Origin: Massilia violaceinigra
Lineage (GTDB): Bacteria; Pseudomonadota; Gammaproteobacteria; Burkholderiales; Burkholderiaceae_D
Assembly: GCF_002752675.1 (NCBI RefSeq)
Contig: NZ_CP024608.1
Location: forward strand, 3,472,001 to 3,536,000
DNA: 64,000 nt
Reading direction: 5' to 3'
Each line of letters opens with the position of its first letter. The first letter of the stretch is position 1. The translations under genes and the position numbers were made by a program. Positions 63,101 through 64,000 of this stretch are shown piece by piece. A model generated the notes under the pieces. That model had not been told where the DNA came from. It worked only from the letters and a program-made list of their open reading frames with translations, and made no database searches.

Positions 63101-64000
63101 TTTTGCCTGCCCGCCAAATTTCGCTTCAAAACGAGGCGCTAAGCGGAACGATGACCGACGCCCATGCTTTGGCGGAGTGGGTGGCGACCTACGACGAGCT
63201 GCTCGACAAGCGGCAGCTGCAGGCGAATGGGGTCACGGTTGTTCGCTACCGCAGGTCATCCACGAATGGCCGAAACATGATCGTCAGCTCGACGTCGGAA
63301 CTGCGCCTTCTTGGCGTGCTCGCGCGCCGAAGGCTCACCGAACTTGGGCTGGCGTTCACGCCGCAGGAATACGATGCGGTGGCCTCGCGCATGAAGAAGG
63401 ATGCCCTGTCGGTGTCCGGCGACATCGTGCTTCGGGCGGCAAAGCGCGGAGTGTCCGCCGGAGAGATGGTCGGCTTGGTGCTGAGTCGATACATGCTCGA
63501 ACACGAATTCAAAGGCATCGTGGCGAAATCGCGCCAGTCGTTCAGCGTCTTTTTCCTACTCGACGATTACGCGGGCTGGCTCGCGCAGAAGGAAAACCGC
63601 ATTGCCGACATTCTCGGCCTCTGCGTGGAGGAGCGGGACGATGGCCCCCATCTCCACGTGGCGGTCGTGGAGTGCAAGTATGTCGGCGCCGCCGGGGTCG
63701 CCGAAGCTCGGAAATCGTCCAAGGCGCAGCTTATGGCGACGTTGTCGACCTTTCGCGCCGCCCTCTTCGGTGATCCGGGCCGCTTGGATCGGGACGTATG
63801 GCTTTCGAGGTTGGCCGACATGCTTATCGATGCGAACATCCCGCCGGGCTCCTCAGGGCTGCTCGAACGGGCGCGGTCAAGCCTGAAGGATGGGGCGGCG
63901 AAGATTTCTCTGAGGGGCTATTCGCACGTGTTCGTGCATACCGCTGACGCTGGGATGTCACGGTCGGCGTCCGAACAGGTGCTCGTCGATTCAACCGAAG
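60121..64000 (+). CDS. giant DptH-like/HerA-associated protein (3' end outside window)
   Basis: At least 1293 residues are visible and the frame is still open at the window end. There is no Walker A in this part. A distinctive block around residues 690-760 (LIIPPWHPERMKALAVKT; FFREFSEELAHPFYPEIAV) resembles the middle of DptH-type proteins, whose FtsK/HerA ATPase domain lies at the C-terminus and would fall beyond 64,000. VRYRRSSTNGRNMIVSSTSE and LHVAVVECKYVG, a possible nuclease-like beta-strand pair, come late. It starts in a TAATG overlap with the preceding gene. Confidence 0.55.
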   Translation, partial: MLADRIIGRVGADILAERLSNSRQADGRLFDTAALFRLDKLSSAQIASVAREILANPSLLARIDLRIPASLVEGQGLPEEALTSMNAGAVRNAGTDKEALLTANGNEHNLADTLGHVTALGAKEFRANESAWVTATCHAAAMTPTPDDRGVFKAALKGLISTSDLSLDQLADFCSMVSEGSTVQGLAVRDALGWALPCVGLPRDTSFFSNAKTFGPAVGPWKKAFDKLFANRAPLLARLRPNGQPLDPEEMHQRLTENTDVIDASVRVALEAFIDAPFGVDERTSNAIALLEWERDGVHLIFDKPRVQQRGLADATLHFFDHQCADDDVLDARWRKHLDELRARERRTDWVEDDDEAFFELHRRYLEQDKSLHGRWEKAIFGKALECHDFLDGFTDVAYRLVSGAGDTGKERILRFTVTKGRKEWRERFNHDVGAYFSSMYRGIKELMGAKVDWKVERMRNANLPDPLFQYPAFFARELELQGKIKPCASLAKAATQIKFEVALVECPGEREIILDKTQLVWNYRPDSIGLSLVEDMLRLKEKGSVGRSEVPRRVVSKKGGVQSVSLLDTSTLEATYSRDAGSLVPQVAKLGNLRHQIKQSINELAAEDRITADQKTEIRAAWDAFEDDYIKAFDDFIGVGLHGEAVLRQAESFAALLRTLATHARGDVCRSKLVAAVLTIGTVTVLGEQPCLIIPPWHPERMKALAVKTRRVAGLVTHILGGRNVLFGDRGIFFREFSEELAHPFYPEIAVAQRGGSPLLLTECSTVNGYSLFEEPVRGGGEAMTDVDPAAAAKQVRELLERYIGLQPHEASNLSVLLYNADAAELPLAVVRELSNMQAETGFQCSISVRHRDPAKLRRVYAELVTKSGDDPDLPIVSETSDNFISKLRISVSPSSVTPIAADDGFRAFDVAFLHDVVSRTARVEWINVEWTNERPSLEHAPSRWSYRSVSGENELKSTTFLTCPRQTASGWAYVSAVASVIRQTDPPAGALFLPARQISLQNEALSGTMTDAHALAEWVATYDELLDKRQLQANGVTVVRYRRSSTNGRNMIVSSTSELRLLGVLARRRLTELGLAFTPQEYDAVASRMKKDALSVSGDIVLRAAKRGVSAGEMVGLVLSRYMLEHEFKGIVAKSRQSFSVFFLLDDYAGWLAQKENRIADILGLCVEERDDGPHLHVAVVECKYVGAAGVAEARKSSKAQLMATLSTFRAALFGDPGRLDRDVWLSRLADMLIDANIPPGSSGLLERARSSLKDGAAKISLRGYSHVFVHTADAGMSRSASEQVLVDSTE

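Noticed and set aside
1..64000. tRNA or rRNA genes, riboswitches
   Set aside because: No cloverleaf with TTCRANYC, rRNA-like tract or known riboswitch core was seen on reading; a covariance-model search would be decisive.

Overview
The window looks like DNA from a high-GC betaproteobacterium (probably Burkholderiales; genus not assignable by eye). It is a mosaic. Positions 1 to about 41,030 and 56,709 to 64,000 are GC-rich and use Leu-TTG and Ala-GCG heavily. The roughly 15 kb between them has different codon habits, low-GC lipoprotein genes and all the insertion sequences. The left junction of that middle block falls inside the first 30 codons of a mutS gene, so the block seems to be a chromosomal fragment from another replicon or host.

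Region 1 (1-20 kb) is a mobile-plasmid backbone: an XRE/ImmA metalloprotease gene overlapping a PIN-nuclease gene, small unknown genes, a MobF relaxase/helicase (6531-9497), a tyrosine integrase with a clear terminator, an ankyrin protein, a TrfA-like replication initiator next to an iteron origin (12736-13494), a helix-turn-helix protein, an S24-like protein, an ECF-like sigma factor and a VirD4/TraD coupling protein (17212-19311). No mating-pair-formation genes or partition genes are visible, so the element may be mobilisable rather than self-transmissible. Several relics (CsbD, GGDEF tail, an unknown gene) show ongoing decay.

Region 2 (20-31 kb) is a signalling cluster: a receiver-GGDEF response regulator, a hybrid PAS histidine kinase, a hemerythrin and its stunted paralogue, an EAL phosphodiesterase, a GAF-histidine kinase broken by about four frameshifts, and an intact PAS histidine kinase. 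It suggests c-di-GMP and redox or light sensing carried as cargo.

Region 3 (31-41 kb) is a defence island on the minus strand: Gabija (gajA 37514-39319, gajB 35751-37511) followed by a 1439-residue STAND/NACHT-like ATPase with a C-terminal PD-(D/E)XK motif, then a frameshifted GHKL-ATPase stump and a HigBA-type toxin-antitoxin pair.

Region 4 (41-56.4 kb) carries a type I secretion ABC transporter and HlyD adaptor without substrate or outer-membrane partner, an array of paralogous lipoproteins (one intact, the rest truncated or IS-split), a clean IS66 insertion with 8-bp target duplication, two IS5-like copies, and a three-deep nest: IS5-like containing IS630, which contains a second kind of IS5. 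An IS3 remnant closes the block.

Region 5 (56.7-64 kb) is a translationally coupled three-gene operon (P-loop ATPase, unknown protein, very large protein running off the window). It most resembles the DptFGH restriction module of phosphorothioate systems, but no modification genes are in the window; this name is tentative.
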